The notes: generated by a model from the letters alone, not told the origin. A stretch of DNA of 64,000 bases from Clostridia bacterium (GCA_017626395.1 JAGAIU010000042.1:98177-162176), one strand, 5' to 3'; shown: positions 25,959-35,008, counted from the first letter of the stretch. Numbers and translations: made by a program.

Positions 25959-26207
25959 ATGAGTGATATAGAAAGCAGAGCAAAATTATTTGCTAATTAT
26001 ATAATTGAAAATCAAGCAACTGTGAGAGCTACAGCTAAAAATTTTTGTACAAGTAAATCAACAGTACACAAAGATGTAGCAGAAAGACTAGAAAAATTTA
26101 ATCCATCTCTTGCAGGTGAAGTCAAGAAAGTATTAGAAATAAATAAATCTGAAAGACACTTAAGAGGTGGCATGGCTACAAAAATGAAATATAGTAAAAT
26201 AAGTTAA
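25959..26207 (+). CDS. spoIIID: Sporulation transcription factor SpoIIID, 82 aa
   Basis: SpoIIID is a small DNA-binding protein that modulates SigE-dependent genes in the mother cell. The conserved helix-turn-helix is present (residues 20-43, including SKSTVHKDVAERL), followed by NPSLAGEVKKVLEINKSERH and LRGGMATKMKY, both diagnostic. Length is as expected. The ATG follows GTAGGAGGCAGTTAT, 11 nt after the spoIIQ stop. Confidence 0.95.
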   Translation: MSDIESRAKLFANYIIENQATVRATAKNFCTSKSTVHKDVAERLEKFNPSLAGEVKKVLEINKSERHLRGGMATKMKYSKIS

Positions 26208-26229
26208 TAGATAAGTTTCTAAATTAAGG

Positions 26230-26258
26230 TTGCAAATCGTCACTAAATGTAATATAAT
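26230..26258 (+). promoter_or_regulatory. Sigma-A promoter of mbl
   Basis: TTGCAA (26230-26235), 17 bp, TATAAT (26253-26258), 25 bp before the GTG start. Confidence 0.6.
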
Positions 26259-26283
26259 TGTAACAGAAAGAGGTGGAAATATA

Positions 26284-27303
26284 GTGATTTTTGGCGGACA
26301 AGATATAGGTATAGATTTAGGAACAGCAACAATTCTTGTTTATGTTAAAGGTAAAGGAATTGTGCTAAGAGAGCCATCAGTAGTGGCGATAGATAAAAAT
26401 ACCAATCAGGTATTAGCAGTAGGACAAGAAGCAAGAAAGATGCTTGGTAGAACACCAGGTAATATTGTTGCACTTAGACCATTAAAAGATGGTGTTATTT
26501 CAGACTATACTATAACCGAAAAAATGTTAAAATACTTTATAAATAAAGTATGCGGTAAATTTGTTTTTGCACCAAAAATCATGATATGTGTCCCTTCAAG
26601 AGTTACAGAAGTTGAGAGAAAAGCTGTAATAGATGCAGCAACTCATGCTGGAGCTAGAAAAGTATATTTAATAGAAGAACCTATTGCAGCTGCTATTGGT
26701 GCGGGCATAGATATTTCTAAGCCATATGGTAGCATGATAGTAGATATAGGTGGTGGAACATCAGATATAGCAGTTATTTCTCTTGGTGGTGCGGTAAAAA
26801 GTACATCAATTAAAATGGCTGGAGATAAGTTTGATGAAGCTATTATTAAATATATAAAGAAAACAAGAAATGTAATTATAGGTGAAAGAACAGCTGAAGA
26901 TATAAAAATAAATATTGGATGTATGTATCCAAAATCTGTTACAGAAAGAATGATGGTAAAAGGAAGAGATATAACAAGTGGTCTTCCTGTTGAAATAGAA
27001 GTTACATCAGATGATACATTTAATGCATTATCTGAATGTGCTGAAAAAATACTTGAAGGAGTACATTCTATATTAGAAGAAACTCCACCAGAACTAGTTG
27101 CAGATATTTCTGAAAGAGGAATATATATAACTGGTGGTGGCGGAATGGTTTGGGGCTTGGATAAACTTATAGCAGAAAAAACTGGTATTCCTGTTATGAT
27201 AGCAGAAGATGCACAATCTTGTGTTGCAATAGGTACAGGTAAAGCTTTAAATCATGTAGAATTATTTGAATCAGGTAATGCAATTAAGATTAAAAAGTTT
27301 TAA
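26284..27303 (+). CDS. mbl: MreB/Mbl actin-like rod-shape protein, 339 aa
   Basis: A bacterial actin that guides lateral wall synthesis on the inner face of the membrane. ATP-site motifs are present: GIDLGTATILVYV near the N-terminus, DIGGGTSDIAVIS in the middle, and GGGGMVWGLDKLI near residue 285. It lies directly after spoIIID, as mbl does in Bacillus and Clostridium. The start is taken as GTG 26284 after AGAGGTGGAAATATA; an upstream in-frame start would include the promoter. Whether to call it Mbl or MreB is decided by position only. Confidence 0.9.
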   Translation: MIFGGQDIGIDLGTATILVYVKGKGIVLREPSVVAIDKNTNQVLAVGQEARKMLGRTPGNIVALRPLKDGVISDYTITEKMLKYFINKVCGKFVFAPKIMICVPSRVTEVERKAVIDAATHAGARKVYLIEEPIAAAIGAGIDISKPYGSMIVDIGGGTSDIAVISLGGAVKSTSIKMAGDKFDEAIIKYIKKTRNVIIGERTAEDIKINIGCMYPKSVTERMMVKGRDITSGLPVEIEVTSDDTFNALSECAEKILEGVHSILEETPPELVADISERGIYITGGGGMVWGLDKLIAEKTGIPVMIAEDAQSCVAIGTGKALNHVELFESGNAIKIKKF

Positions 27304-27327
27304 AGAAGTAGAAATACTTCTTTTTTT
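27302..27327 (+). terminator. Terminator of the spoIID-mbl group
   Basis: A 7-bp stem (27304-27310 with 27315-27321) with a GAAA loop, followed by T residues. It overlaps the mbl stop. Confidence 0.8.
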
Positions 27328-27349
27328 ATGCTCAATAAAAGATAATAAC

Positions 27350-27378
27350 TTGACATAATAATCAAAACAAGGTATAAT
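27350..27378 (+). promoter_or_regulatory. Sigma-A promoter of the frameshifted gene
   Basis: TTGACA (27350-27355), 17 bp, TATAAT (27373-27378), a near-consensus promoter. Confidence 0.75.
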
Positions 27379-27436
27379 ACTAAAGCATTAAAAAACTTAA
27401 ACTTAAAAATTAATATTTATAAGGAGGTATGGATTT

Positions 27437-28253
27437 ATGAAAAATCTAAAAAAGGATGATTTAAAAAAGGATGTTTATGAGGAAGAAATCATAAGAATTG
27501 ATTATTTAACAGACAGAAATTACAAAATTAAAGAAAAAGAGCTGATACTTGCTCTTACGGCAATACGGATATAAGTGGTATAGTGCTAGAATGTATGAAG
27601 TAAGACCTACTTTGTTTAAAGAAAAAGATACTAGCATAGTAGATGATTATATAAATAGTGATAGTAACAAACTAGAAAAAATTACAGTTTGTGAAAATCT
27701 AAATTATCAGATTATTTTAACTAGATACTGTGCTGTAATTCGTACTATGGATGGACAAAGACATTTAGAAAAAGTAGAGCCTGTTATACAACTTATTAAA
27801 AAGCATATTATTATGCTAGATGCTACTACGTTACAAGGTGTTAAATTTGAAGCTAGAACTATAGAATATATAACAGATATAAAAGATGTTGAAAAGCACT
27901 TTAAAGGTATTTTGATAGATGCAGATATAAAAGAAGAATATAATATAAAACGTGACCCTCAAAAAGATTACTATCTTAAAGAGAGAATCGCTGAATGTTA
28001 TACCTCAAAAAATTCTACCAGGTATTTTATAGAAAACGGTATGTGTATGGATAAAGAAATAGAATTTTCAACTGGCGAATACTATGATGAAAGAATTGGT
28101 AGAGTAAAAATAGATATTGGTGTAAATTATTATAATAGAGACACTAAATTAACTAAATTTAATTTTCAAAATATTATTGAAGAGTTGGAAGAAAAGCAAT
28201 TTAAATTATTTTTAAAATCTCATAAAGATAAATATATAGAAACTTTAATATAA
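27437..28253 (+). pseudogene. Unknown protein gene interrupted by one frameshift (about 271 aa if restored)
   Basis: A strong promoter and an AAGGAGG site lead to ATG 27437. That frame runs 45 codons and stops at 27574. The remaining 230 codons are open in another frame from 27546 to 28253, but that frame has no ribosome site and its possible starts (TTG 27549, ATG 27591) are poor. Skipping one base near 27557 would join ELILAL to RQYGYKWYS in a smooth sequence. Both parts have similar composition and no other stops, so the break is recent, a sequencing error, or a programmed +1 shift. The restored protein is soluble and charged; I recognise no family. polC follows after a terminator. Confidence 0.65.
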
Positions 28254-28260
28254 AGTGAAG

Positions 28261-28288
28261 GGGAAGTCAAATTGACTTTCCTTTTTTG
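28261..28288 (+). terminator. Terminator before polC
   Basis: 28261-28270 pairs with 28272-28281 (one G-U at the fourth base region), followed by six T. Confidence 0.75.
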
Positions 28289-28299
28289 TTTCTTTTTCG

Positions 28300-28328
28300 T
28301 TTACAAATCATGAAAAAAATAGTATAAT
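28300..28328 (+). promoter_or_regulatory. Sigma-A promoter of polC
   Basis: TTTACA (28300-28305), 17 bp, TATAAT (28323-28328). Confidence 0.65.
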
Positions 28329-28355
28329 TGGAAAAGAAAAAAGGAGGGGTATTTT

Positions 28356-31300
28356 TTGGATAAGATTGTAAAAGATGTATTTAAAAATTGTGGCAGAGAA
28401 AATAACTTGTTTAATCTAGCTAACGTTAAAGAAGTAAAATTCTCTAAAAAACTTAATGCAGTTATTTTAGATTCATATAGCGACGAAAATATTCCTCAAG
28501 CGGAAATTGAAGAATTTGAAAGATGTGCTAAAAGACAGTACGAACTTTCAAGCTTTAAAGTTAATTATGAGTATACAGGTAAAACTAAAGATGTAGAATT
28601 ACAAGATGTATATGATATTATTTGGAATATAAATAAAAAATATGATTATACTCAAGATATATTTGAAAACTGTAAAATTAATGTAGATAATTATAATCTA
28701 GGAATAAATATAGTATTAGAAAAACCATATTCTAATTTTTTATATTTAAAAAGAATAGACGACTATATTAAACTTTGTGTAGATACGCAATTTGGTGGTG
28801 AGCATAAAATAACATTTAAAGAAATACCAGGATGTCAAACTCCAATCGACACAGGTGCTAAAATTATTAGACTTGAAGACTTAAATGAGGGATTTAAGGT
28901 AGAAGAAGATAAATCTAATCTTGCTCCTAAGCCAGCTCCAGCACCGGTACAAACAGAGAAACCTAAATTTGTACCAAGAGTTCCTCTTTCAGAAGAAGAA
29001 AAGAAAGAAAGAGAAATGGCAAAAGAGCCTCAACCAGAAAATGTACTTTTTGGTATTAATATAGTAAATCCTGTATTTACTAAAATAGAAGATATAGTTC
29101 CTGGTGGCGATAGAGTTTGTGTAAATGGAGAACTTATTGCTAAAGAAGGAAAAGAATTAAGAAGTGGAAAGATATTATTAACAATAGATGTTACAGATAG
29201 AACTAGTACGGTATCTTGTAAAATGTTTTTAGATAAACAAAAATTTGAAGACGTGGATGGAAAGTTAAAAAAAGGATCATATATAATAGTTCAAGGAAGA
29301 CCACAAATAGATATGTATTCTAACGAACTAACTGTAATGGTAAATAACATTTGTAAAGGTGAAAAGCCACCTGAAAGAATGGATAATGCAGAAGAAAAAA
29401 GAGTAGAACTACATCTACATACTCAAATGAGTGCAATGGATGCTATCACATCAGCCACAGATTTAGTAAAACAAGCTATTAAATGGGGACACAAGGCTGT
29501 AGCAATAACAGATCATGGTGTTGTTCAATCTTTCCCAGAAGCAAATCATGTTATAGTAGATAACTATGCAGATTTAGTTCAAAAAGAAGGAAAAATTACG
29601 ACTCAAGATATACTAGATGCCGCTCCTATCAAAGTTATATATGGTGTTGAAGGATATCTTGTAAAAGATGTTGAACCCGTAATTCCTGAACTTGATACAT
29701 ATTGTGTATTTGATTTAGAGACAACAGGTTTTGATGCAGACACTGATGGAATAACAGAAGTTGCTGTGTGTAAAGTAAAAAATGGAGAGATAATAGATGA
29801 ATTTACAACATTTGTAAATCCAGAAAAGCCAATTCCATTTAATGTACAAGAATTAACACATATAACAGATGAGATGGTAGCAGATGCTCCTAAAATGGAT
29901 GAAGTTATACCTAAATTTTTAGAATTTTGTAAAGATTCGGTTCTTGTTGCACATAATGCACATTTTGATATTAGCTTTATTGCAAACAAATCTAAAAAAT
30001 TAGGACTTGAGTTTAAACCATATGTTATAGATACATATGAAATGTCATTAGAATTATATAATGCAGTTGAAAATCATAAGCTTGGAACATTAGTTGAATA
30101 TTTAGGCATTCCACTAGATGGTGCTCATAGAGCGATTAATGATACTAGAGCAACAGCTAAGATGTTCATAAGAATGAAAGAGGACTGTGATAAGGAAAAA
30201 ATAAAAATAAATGATTATATATTTACAAACATAACAGATAAGTCTAAAAATTTATCTCCACATCACGTTATAATACTTGCTAAAAACTATGTAGGGTTAA
30301 AAAACTTATATAAACTTGTTTCATATTCTCATGTATGGAATTTCCATAAGAAACCTAAAATTTCTCGTTCAATGTTAAAACGTTATAGAGAAGGATTAAT
30401 TATTGGTTCTGCTTGTGAACAAGGTGAATTATATCAAGAGATTTTAGACTATAGAGTGGGTAGAAATGATGGTAGTCAAATAGAAGAAATTGCTAAATTC
30501 TATGATTATTTAGAAATACAACCTCTAGGAAATAATGAATTCTATGAAAGAATTGGTAAGAAAATTAAAAAAGAAGGTAAACGTCCAAAAGACGAAGAAC
30601 CAGAATATATTAAACTAACACATCAAGATTTAATAGATATTAACGTAGATATTGTTAATCTAGCAGATAAACTTGGTATGCCAGTTGTTGGTACTTGTGA
30701 TGTTCACTTCAAAAATCCAGAAGATGAGATTTATAGAAGAATTATACAAGCAGGACAAGGATATGATGATGCAGATATGCAAGCACCATTATATTTTAGA
30801 ACAACAGATGAAATGCTTAAAGAATTTGATTATTTACCAAAAGAAAAAGCTTTTGAAATTGTAGTAACTAATACAAATTTAGTTGCAGACTGGTGTGATA
30901 GAATAAGTCCTATATCAGATGAAAAATGTCCGCCACACATTGAAGGCTGTGAACAAGATATCAGAAATATAGCGATGGAGAAAGCACATAAATTATATGG
31001 TGATCCATTACCATCGATTGTGCAAGACAGATTAGAAAAAGAACTAAACTCTATTATATCCAATGGATATTCCGTTATGTATATAATAGCTCAAAAACTT
31101 GTTTGGGATTCTAATGATCATGGGTATATAGTTGGTTCGAGAGGTTCTGTTGGTTCATCTCTTGCAGCATATATGACAGGTATTACAGAGGTTAACTCTT
31201 TAAAATCACATTATAGATGTCCAAATTGTAAATATTCAGATTTTTCAGATAATGGATTTGCAAATGGATTTGACTTACCAGATAAAAAATGTCCAGAATG

Positions 31301-32816
31301 TGGTGCGGATTTAGATAAAGATGGTATGGATATACCTTTTGAAACTTTCCTTGGATTTAAAGGAGATAAAGAACCAGATATAGACTTAAACTTTTCTGGT
31401 GAATATCAAGCAAAAGCACATAAATATACGGAAGTAATATTTGGTACAGGAACAACATATAAAGCTGGTACTATAGGTACAGTTGCTGAAAAAACAGCAT
31501 ATGGATTTGTTAAGAACTATTATGAAGAAAGAGGAAAACATGTACCTGTTGCTGAAATAAATAGATTATCTCAAGGATGTACAGGAATAAAGAGAACTAG
31601 TGGACAACACCCTGGTGGAATAATAGTTGTACCTAAAGGAAGAACTATATATGAATTCTGTCCAGTACAACATCCAGCAGATGATCCATATTCAGATATT
31701 GTAACAACACATTTTGATTATCACTCAATAGATAGAAACTTATTAAAACTAGATATACTAGGCCATGATGATCCTACAGTTATTCGTATGTTACAAGATA
31801 TAACAGGAATTAATCCAACAAAGATTCCACTAGATGATAAAGCGACAATGTCGATTTTCTCATCAACTGATGCTTTAGGTGTAACACCTGAACAAATTAA
31901 ATCTGAAGTAGGTACTTATGGTGTACCTGAATTTGGAACAAAATTTGTTAGAGGAATGCTTGTAGATACAAAGCCAACAACATTTGAGGAATTAATTCGT
32001 ATATCAGGATTATCTCATGGTACAGACGTGTGGTTGAATAATGCACAAACTCTTATTGAAGAAGGAACAGTAACATTAAGTGAAGCTATCTGTACACGTG
32101 ATGATATAATGATTTATCTAATAAACAAGGGATTAGAACCTGGTCTTGCATTTAAAATAATGGAGATCGTAAGAAAAGGTAAAGCACCTAAAAAACTTAC
32201 ACCAGATATGGTAGAAGAAATGAGAAAACATGATGTACCTGAATGGTATATAGACTCATGTTTTAAAATAAAATACATGTTCCCTAAAGCCCATGCTGCA
32301 GCTTACGTTACAAACGCATTTAGAATTGCATGGTTTAAGGTACATATTCCTAAAGCGTATTATGCAGCTTTCATGTCAATTAGAGCAGATGAATTTGATA
32401 GTGAATCTATGTTATATGGTAAAGAAAGAGTTCTTGCAAAAATGAATGAAATTGATACACTTGGAAATGCTGCTGCACCTAAAGATAAAAATATGTATCC
32501 AATACTTGAACTTGTTTTAGAAATGAATGAGAGAGGAATAGATTTCCTACCAGTAGACTTGTATAAGTCTACTGTAAATAAATTTGTTGTTGAAGAAGAT
32601 GGAATAAGACCACCATTTTCATCACTGACTGGTTTTGGTGAAGTTGATGCAAATAAACTTGTTGAAGCCAGAAATAAATATGGTACATTCTCTTCAATAG
32701 AAGATATGACAATAAAAGCTAAACTTGGTAAAGCTGCTGTCGAAACATTACGATTATCTGGATGTTTAGATGGAATGCCAAGATCTGAGCAAATGGATAT
32801 GTTTGATTTGCTATAA
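28356..32816 (+). CDS. polC: DNA polymerase III PolC-type alpha subunit, 1486 aa
   Basis: The replicative polymerase of low-GC Gram-positives, with built-in proofreading. Domains in order: a family-specific N-terminal region; an OB fold (about 240-330); a PHP domain starting at about 348 (ELHLHTQMSAMDA) and resumed after an inserted DEDDh exonuclease at about 448 (CVFDLETTGFD); a Cys4 zinc cluster near 954 (CPNCKY, CPECG); and the palm with PDIDLNFSGEYQ near 1007. The C-terminus holds helix-hairpin-helix segments. The start is TTG 28356 after AAGGAGGGG. Length is slightly above the usual 1430-1450. The gene has its own promoter; the typical neighbour nusA operon is absent. Confidence 0.97.
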   Translation: MDKIVKDVFKNCGRENNLFNLANVKEVKFSKKLNAVILDSYSDENIPQAEIEEFERCAKRQYELSSFKVNYEYTGKTKDVELQDVYDIIWNINKKYDYTQDIFENCKINVDNYNLGINIVLEKPYSNFLYLKRIDDYIKLCVDTQFGGEHKITFKEIPGCQTPIDTGAKIIRLEDLNEGFKVEEDKSNLAPKPAPAPVQTEKPKFVPRVPLSEEEKKEREMAKEPQPENVLFGINIVNPVFTKIEDIVPGGDRVCVNGELIAKEGKELRSGKILLTIDVTDRTSTVSCKMFLDKQKFEDVDGKLKKGSYIIVQGRPQIDMYSNELTVMVNNICKGEKPPERMDNAEEKRVELHLHTQMSAMDAITSATDLVKQAIKWGHKAVAITDHGVVQSFPEANHVIVDNYADLVQKEGKITTQDILDAAPIKVIYGVEGYLVKDVEPVIPELDTYCVFDLETTGFDADTDGITEVAVCKVKNGEIIDEFTTFVNPEKPIPFNVQELTHITDEMVADAPKMDEVIPKFLEFCKDSVLVAHNAHFDISFIANKSKKLGLEFKPYVIDTYEMSLELYNAVENHKLGTLVEYLGIPLDGAHRAINDTRATAKMFIRMKEDCDKEKIKINDYIFTNITDKSKNLSPHHVIILAKNYVGLKNLYKLVSYSHVWNFHKKPKISRSMLKRYREGLIIGSACEQGELYQEILDYRVGRNDGSQIEEIAKFYDYLEIQPLGNNEFYERIGKKIKKEGKRPKDEEPEYIKLTHQDLIDINVDIVNLADKLGMPVVGTCDVHFKNPEDEIYRRIIQAGQGYDDADMQAPLYFRTTDEMLKEFDYLPKEKAFEIVVTNTNLVADWCDRISPISDEKCPPHIEGCEQDIRNIAMEKAHKLYGDPLPSIVQDRLEKELNSIISNGYSVMYIIAQKLVWDSNDHGYIVGSRGSVGSSLAAYMTGITEVNSLKSHYRCPNCKYSDFSDNGFANGFDLPDKKCPECGADLDKDGMDIPFETFLGFKGDKEPDIDLNFSGEYQAKAHKYTEVIFGTGTTYKAGTIGTVAEKTAYGFVKNYYEERGKHVPVAEINRLSQGCTGIKRTSGQHPGGIIVVPKGRTIYEFCPVQHPADDPYSDIVTTHFDYHSIDRNLLKLDILGHDDPTVIRMLQDITGINPTKIPLDDKATMSIFSSTDALGVTPEQIKSEVGTYGVPEFGTKFVRGMLVDTKPTTFEELIRISGLSHGTDVWLNNAQTLIEEGTVTLSEAICTRDDIMIYLINKGLEPGLAFKIMEIVRKGKAPKKLTPDMVEEMRKHDVPEWYIDSCFKIKYMFPKAHAAAYVTNAFRIAWFKVHIPKAYYAAFMSIRADEFDSESMLYGKERVLAKMNEIDTLGNAAAPKDKNMYPILELVLEMNERGIDFLPVDLYKSTVNKFVVEEDGIRPPFSSLTGFGEVDANKLVEARNKYGTFSSIEDMTIKAKLGKAAVETLRLSGCLDGMPRSEQMDMFDLL

Positions 32817-32821
32817 TTTAC

Positions 32822-32850
32822 TTGAATTATTTATTCATCTAATGTATAAT
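32822..32850 (+). promoter_or_regulatory. Sigma-A promoter of hpf
   Basis: TTGAAT (32822-32827), 17 bp, TATAAT (32845-32850). Confidence 0.65.
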
Positions 32851-32873
32851 ATAATCATGAAGGGGTGATTACT

Positions 32874-33209
32874 ATGAAATTAGACTTAACTGGAATAAGA
32901 ATTGAAGTGACAGACGCTATTAGAAGTTTTACAGAAAAGAAAATCAAGAAATTAGATAAATTCTTTGATGAAAACACAATTTGTCATGTAACTTTTACAG
33001 ACAAAAGTAAAGGTAAACAACGTGTAGATATGAGAATAGAATACAAATCACGTACTTACTTAGCTCAAGAAAACACTGATGATCTATATTCAGGAATTGA
33101 TGCTTTAGTAGAAAAAATTGAGGGGCAATTAAGAAGAGATAAAGCCGCTGCAGAAAAACAAAGAAGAACAGGAATTCCAGGAATGGAAACTACTGAAGAA
33201 GTAGAATAA
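32874..33209 (+). CDS. hpf: Ribosome hibernation promoting factor, short form, 111 aa
   Basis: HPF/RaiA-family protein that binds the 30S decoding region in resting cells. The family fold is clear: LTGIRIEVTDAIRSFTEKKI, a middle strand with VDMRIEYKSRTYLAQE, then DLYSGIDALVEKIEGQL. The ATG 32874 follows AAGGGGTGATT; a GTG at 32865 is inside the ribosome site. Most Firmicutes have a long form (about 180-190 residues) whose C-terminal domain dimerises ribosomes; that domain is absent here. The chain ends in a charged tail. Confidence 0.85.
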   Translation: MKLDLTGIRIEVTDAIRSFTEKKIKKLDKFFDENTICHVTFTDKSKGKQRVDMRIEYKSRTYLAQENTDDLYSGIDALVEKIEGQLRRDKAAAEKQRRTGIPGMETTEEVE

Positions 33210-33223
33210 TATAAAAACAATAA

Positions 33224-33247
33224 AAAGAGCCAACAAGGCTCTTTTTT
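33224..33247 (+). terminator. Terminator of hpf
   Basis: An 8-bp stem (33224-33231 with 33237-33244) with loop AACAA, followed by T residues. Confidence 0.85.
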
Positions 33248-33261
33248 GTTGCTATAAATGA

Positions 33262-33290
33262 TTGACATAATAAAGAAAATATGGTATAAT
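33262..33290 (+). promoter_or_regulatory. Sigma-A promoter of the 33372 gene
   Basis: TTGACA (33262-33267), 17 bp, TATAAT (33285-33290): a consensus promoter with a leader of about 75 nt. Confidence 0.8.
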
Positions 33291-33371
33291 TAATGCATAT
33301 TGGTAAAAATTTAGATGCAAAAATAATTTAAAGCATGTACCAAAATTTAAAGAATAAAAAGGAGGGGCTTT

Positions 33372-34070
33372 ATGAAAGCTAAGAAAGTAATGACTTTGTC
33401 ATTAGTTGCTTTTCTTTTAGGTGGCATATTTATGAATTCTGCATTTGTTAATGGACAAAAAGATGAAGTATATGCTAGTTTAAAAGAGAAGTATCAGCTT
33501 TCTTCAGATATAAGCACAAATGAGGAAACTAAAAAGGAAAATACTGAAGAAACAGCTGAACCAAAGACTGCACCAGTAGTAGCAGATGCTGAAAGAAAGG
33601 ATGTAACTGTTACATCGAGAGGTTCCACAAGTTCTACAGAAAATAGAACTAGAGAGCAAATTGTATGGGATTACTTAAGAGATGCTGGATATACTGAAAT
33701 ACAAACAGCCGGTATAATAGGTAACCTATACCAAGAGTCAGGATTGAACCCAGCAAGGATTGAATCTAATGGAGAAGGAATTGGTCTTGTTCAATGGTCA
33801 TTTGGAAGAAAGCAACAGTTGAAAGACTATGCTAAATCTAAAGGAACAGAATGGACAGACTTAACAATTCAATTAGAATTCCTTGTAAAAGAGTTAAACA
33901 GTTCTCAATTCTATGCAAGCTACAAGTCTACGTTCAACAATCCATATTCTGTAACTGAGGCTACAGAAGCATTTTGTTGGGGATTTGAAAGACCTAACAA
34001 AAAATATGCAAATATGGATAACAGGACTAAACAGGCTTGGGCAGCATACTATAGAAATACAGGTAGATAA
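33372..34070 (+). CDS. Exported phage-tail-lysozyme-type wall hydrolase, 232 aa
   Basis: Residues 1-28 are a signal peptide or anchor; a low-complexity Thr/Glu linker follows to about residue 85. The C-terminal domain (about 92-228) matches the phage tail lysozyme family: VWDYLRDAGYTEIQTAGIIG, NLYQESGLNPARIE, GIGLVQWSFGRKQQLKDYA and EAFCWGFERPNKKY. The Glu in QESG is the likely catalytic acid. Such domains cleave the glycan strand. The first 43 residues resemble the N-terminus of the 34243 enzyme (NSAxV, then VYASLKxxY), so the two share a targeting module. The ATG follows AAGGAGGGGC. Confidence 0.8.
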   Translation: MKAKKVMTLSLVAFLLGGIFMNSAFVNGQKDEVYASLKEKYQLSSDISTNEETKKENTEETAEPKTAPVVADAERKDVTVTSRGSTSSTENRTREQIVWDYLRDAGYTEIQTAGIIGNLYQESGLNPARIESNGEGIGLVQWSFGRKQQLKDYAKSKGTEWTDLTIQLEFLVKELNSSQFYASYKSTFNNPYSVTEATEAFCWGFERPNKKYANMDNRTKQAWAAYYRNTGR

Positions 34071-34092
34071 TTTATCTATCTGTATTTTTTTG
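34056..34092 (+). terminator. Terminator overlapping the stop codon of the 33372 gene
   Basis: A 14-bp stem (34056-34069 with 34073-34086, one G-U) followed by a T-run. The TAA stop is in the loop side of the stem. Confidence 0.85.
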
Positions 34093-34102
34093 TGCATAAG
34101 AG

Positions 34103-34131
34103 TTTACATAAACGGTAAAATATGGTATAAT
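34103..34131 (+). promoter_or_regulatory. Sigma-A promoter of the glucosaminidase gene
   Basis: TTTACA (34103-34108), 17 bp, TATAAT (34126-34131). It is followed by a leader of about 105 nt with two hairpins. Confidence 0.7.
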
Positions 34132-34168
34132 TATAATAGAGTAATATTTTTAAAATATCAAACTTAAT

Positions 34169-34225
34169 AGGAGGATATGTAAAATATTCTCCTTTTTGAT
34201 GTTTAAATTTATTGCTAAATTTAAA
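34169..34225 (+). promoter_or_regulatory. Two leader hairpins, the first terminator-like
   Basis: Hairpin 1 pairs 34169-34178 with 34184-34193 and is followed by five T, so it could attenuate transcription. Hairpin 2 is perfect, 34202-34211 with 34216-34225 around TTGC, and ends 17 nt before the ATG. Confidence 0.5.
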
Positions 34226-34242
34226 AAGAAAAGAGGTTATTT

Positions 34243-34926
34243 ATGAGAGCACAAAGGAATAAGAAGGGGAGTAAGAAAAAAAGAAAGATTTCTTTAGTTA
34301 CAAAACTAAAGAGAGGAGTTACTATTGGAATAGTTGGATTTTTTGTAGTTGGAATTGCATTAAACAGTGCACCAGTTACTGAATATAAAGATAGCGTTTA
34401 TGCTTCTTTAAAAAGCCAGTATATTCAAATAGTAGACAATGGAGAAGAAATCATCATAGAAAAGAAAGAAATCAAAAATTTACATTTAGATGTAAATTCA
34501 GATTTAAGAATTCCTTCAAATGTAACAGCAGAAGATATAGACAAAATGTTGGAAGGAACAGCATTACATGGTTTGGGTTATGCTTTTGTTAAAGCAGAAA
34601 AAGAACATGGAGTAAATGCTCTTTATATGATGGGACTAGCTTGCTTGGAAAGTGGATGGGGAACATCTAAATATGCTGTTAATAGAAACAATCTTTATGG
34701 TTGGAATGCTGTTGACAGTAATCCAGACAAAGCTAAGTACTTCTCTAGTAAAGAAGAGGCAACAATGTTTGTAGCTCAAAAGTTAAAGCAAAATTACCTC
34801 ACTGAAGGTGGAGCTTACTTTGAAGGTTACTCTGCAAGAGCTGTTGACGTACATTATTGTACAGATAAAAAGCATGCAGACAAGATAGTAAACATTGTAG
34901 CTGAGCTTATTGAAAAGTTAGGTTAA
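34243..34926 (+). CDS. Exported glucosaminidase (GH73 type), 227 aa
   Basis: A beta-N-acetylglucosaminidase that cuts peptidoglycan glycan chains. A very basic N-terminus and a membrane segment (about 25-43) are followed by a linker, then a catalytic domain from about 100 with GLACLESGWGTSKYAVNRNN and LYGWNAVDSNP; the Glu in LESGWG is the expected catalytic acid. The N-terminal module resembles that of the 33372 hydrolase. The ATG follows AAAGAGG. The gene has its own promoter and a leader with possible attenuation. Confidence 0.85.
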   Translation: MRAQRNKKGSKKKRKISLVTKLKRGVTIGIVGFFVVGIALNSAPVTEYKDSVYASLKSQYIQIVDNGEEIIIEKKEIKNLHLDVNSDLRIPSNVTAEDIDKMLEGTALHGLGYAFVKAEKEHGVNALYMMGLACLESGWGTSKYAVNRNNLYGWNAVDSNPDKAKYFSSKEEATMFVAQKLKQNYLTEGGAYFEGYSARAVDVHYCTDKKHADKIVNIVAELIEKLG

Positions 34927-34942
34927 TATCCTAGCTTTTTTC
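34915..34942 (+). terminator. Terminator of the glucosaminidase gene
   Basis: 34915-34922 pairs with 34930-34937 (one G-U), followed by T residues; it overlaps the stop codon. Confidence 0.75.
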
Positions 34943-34973
34943 ATGCCTAAAAATAAAAAAATTAAAATAAGTG

Positions 34974-35002
34974 TTGACATAAAACAAAAAATGTGTTACA
35001 AT
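34974..35002 (+). promoter_or_regulatory. Sigma-A promoter of the ABC exporter leader
   Basis: TTGACA (34974-34979), 17 bp, TACAAT (34997-35002). Confidence 0.7.
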
Positions 35003-35008
35003 ACAAAC

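Noticed and set aside
34173..34182. AGGAGG-AT-ATG-TAA as a start-stop element
   Set aside because: The gap of 2 nt between ribosome site and ATG is too short for normal initiation; kept only as a remark in the attenuator finding.
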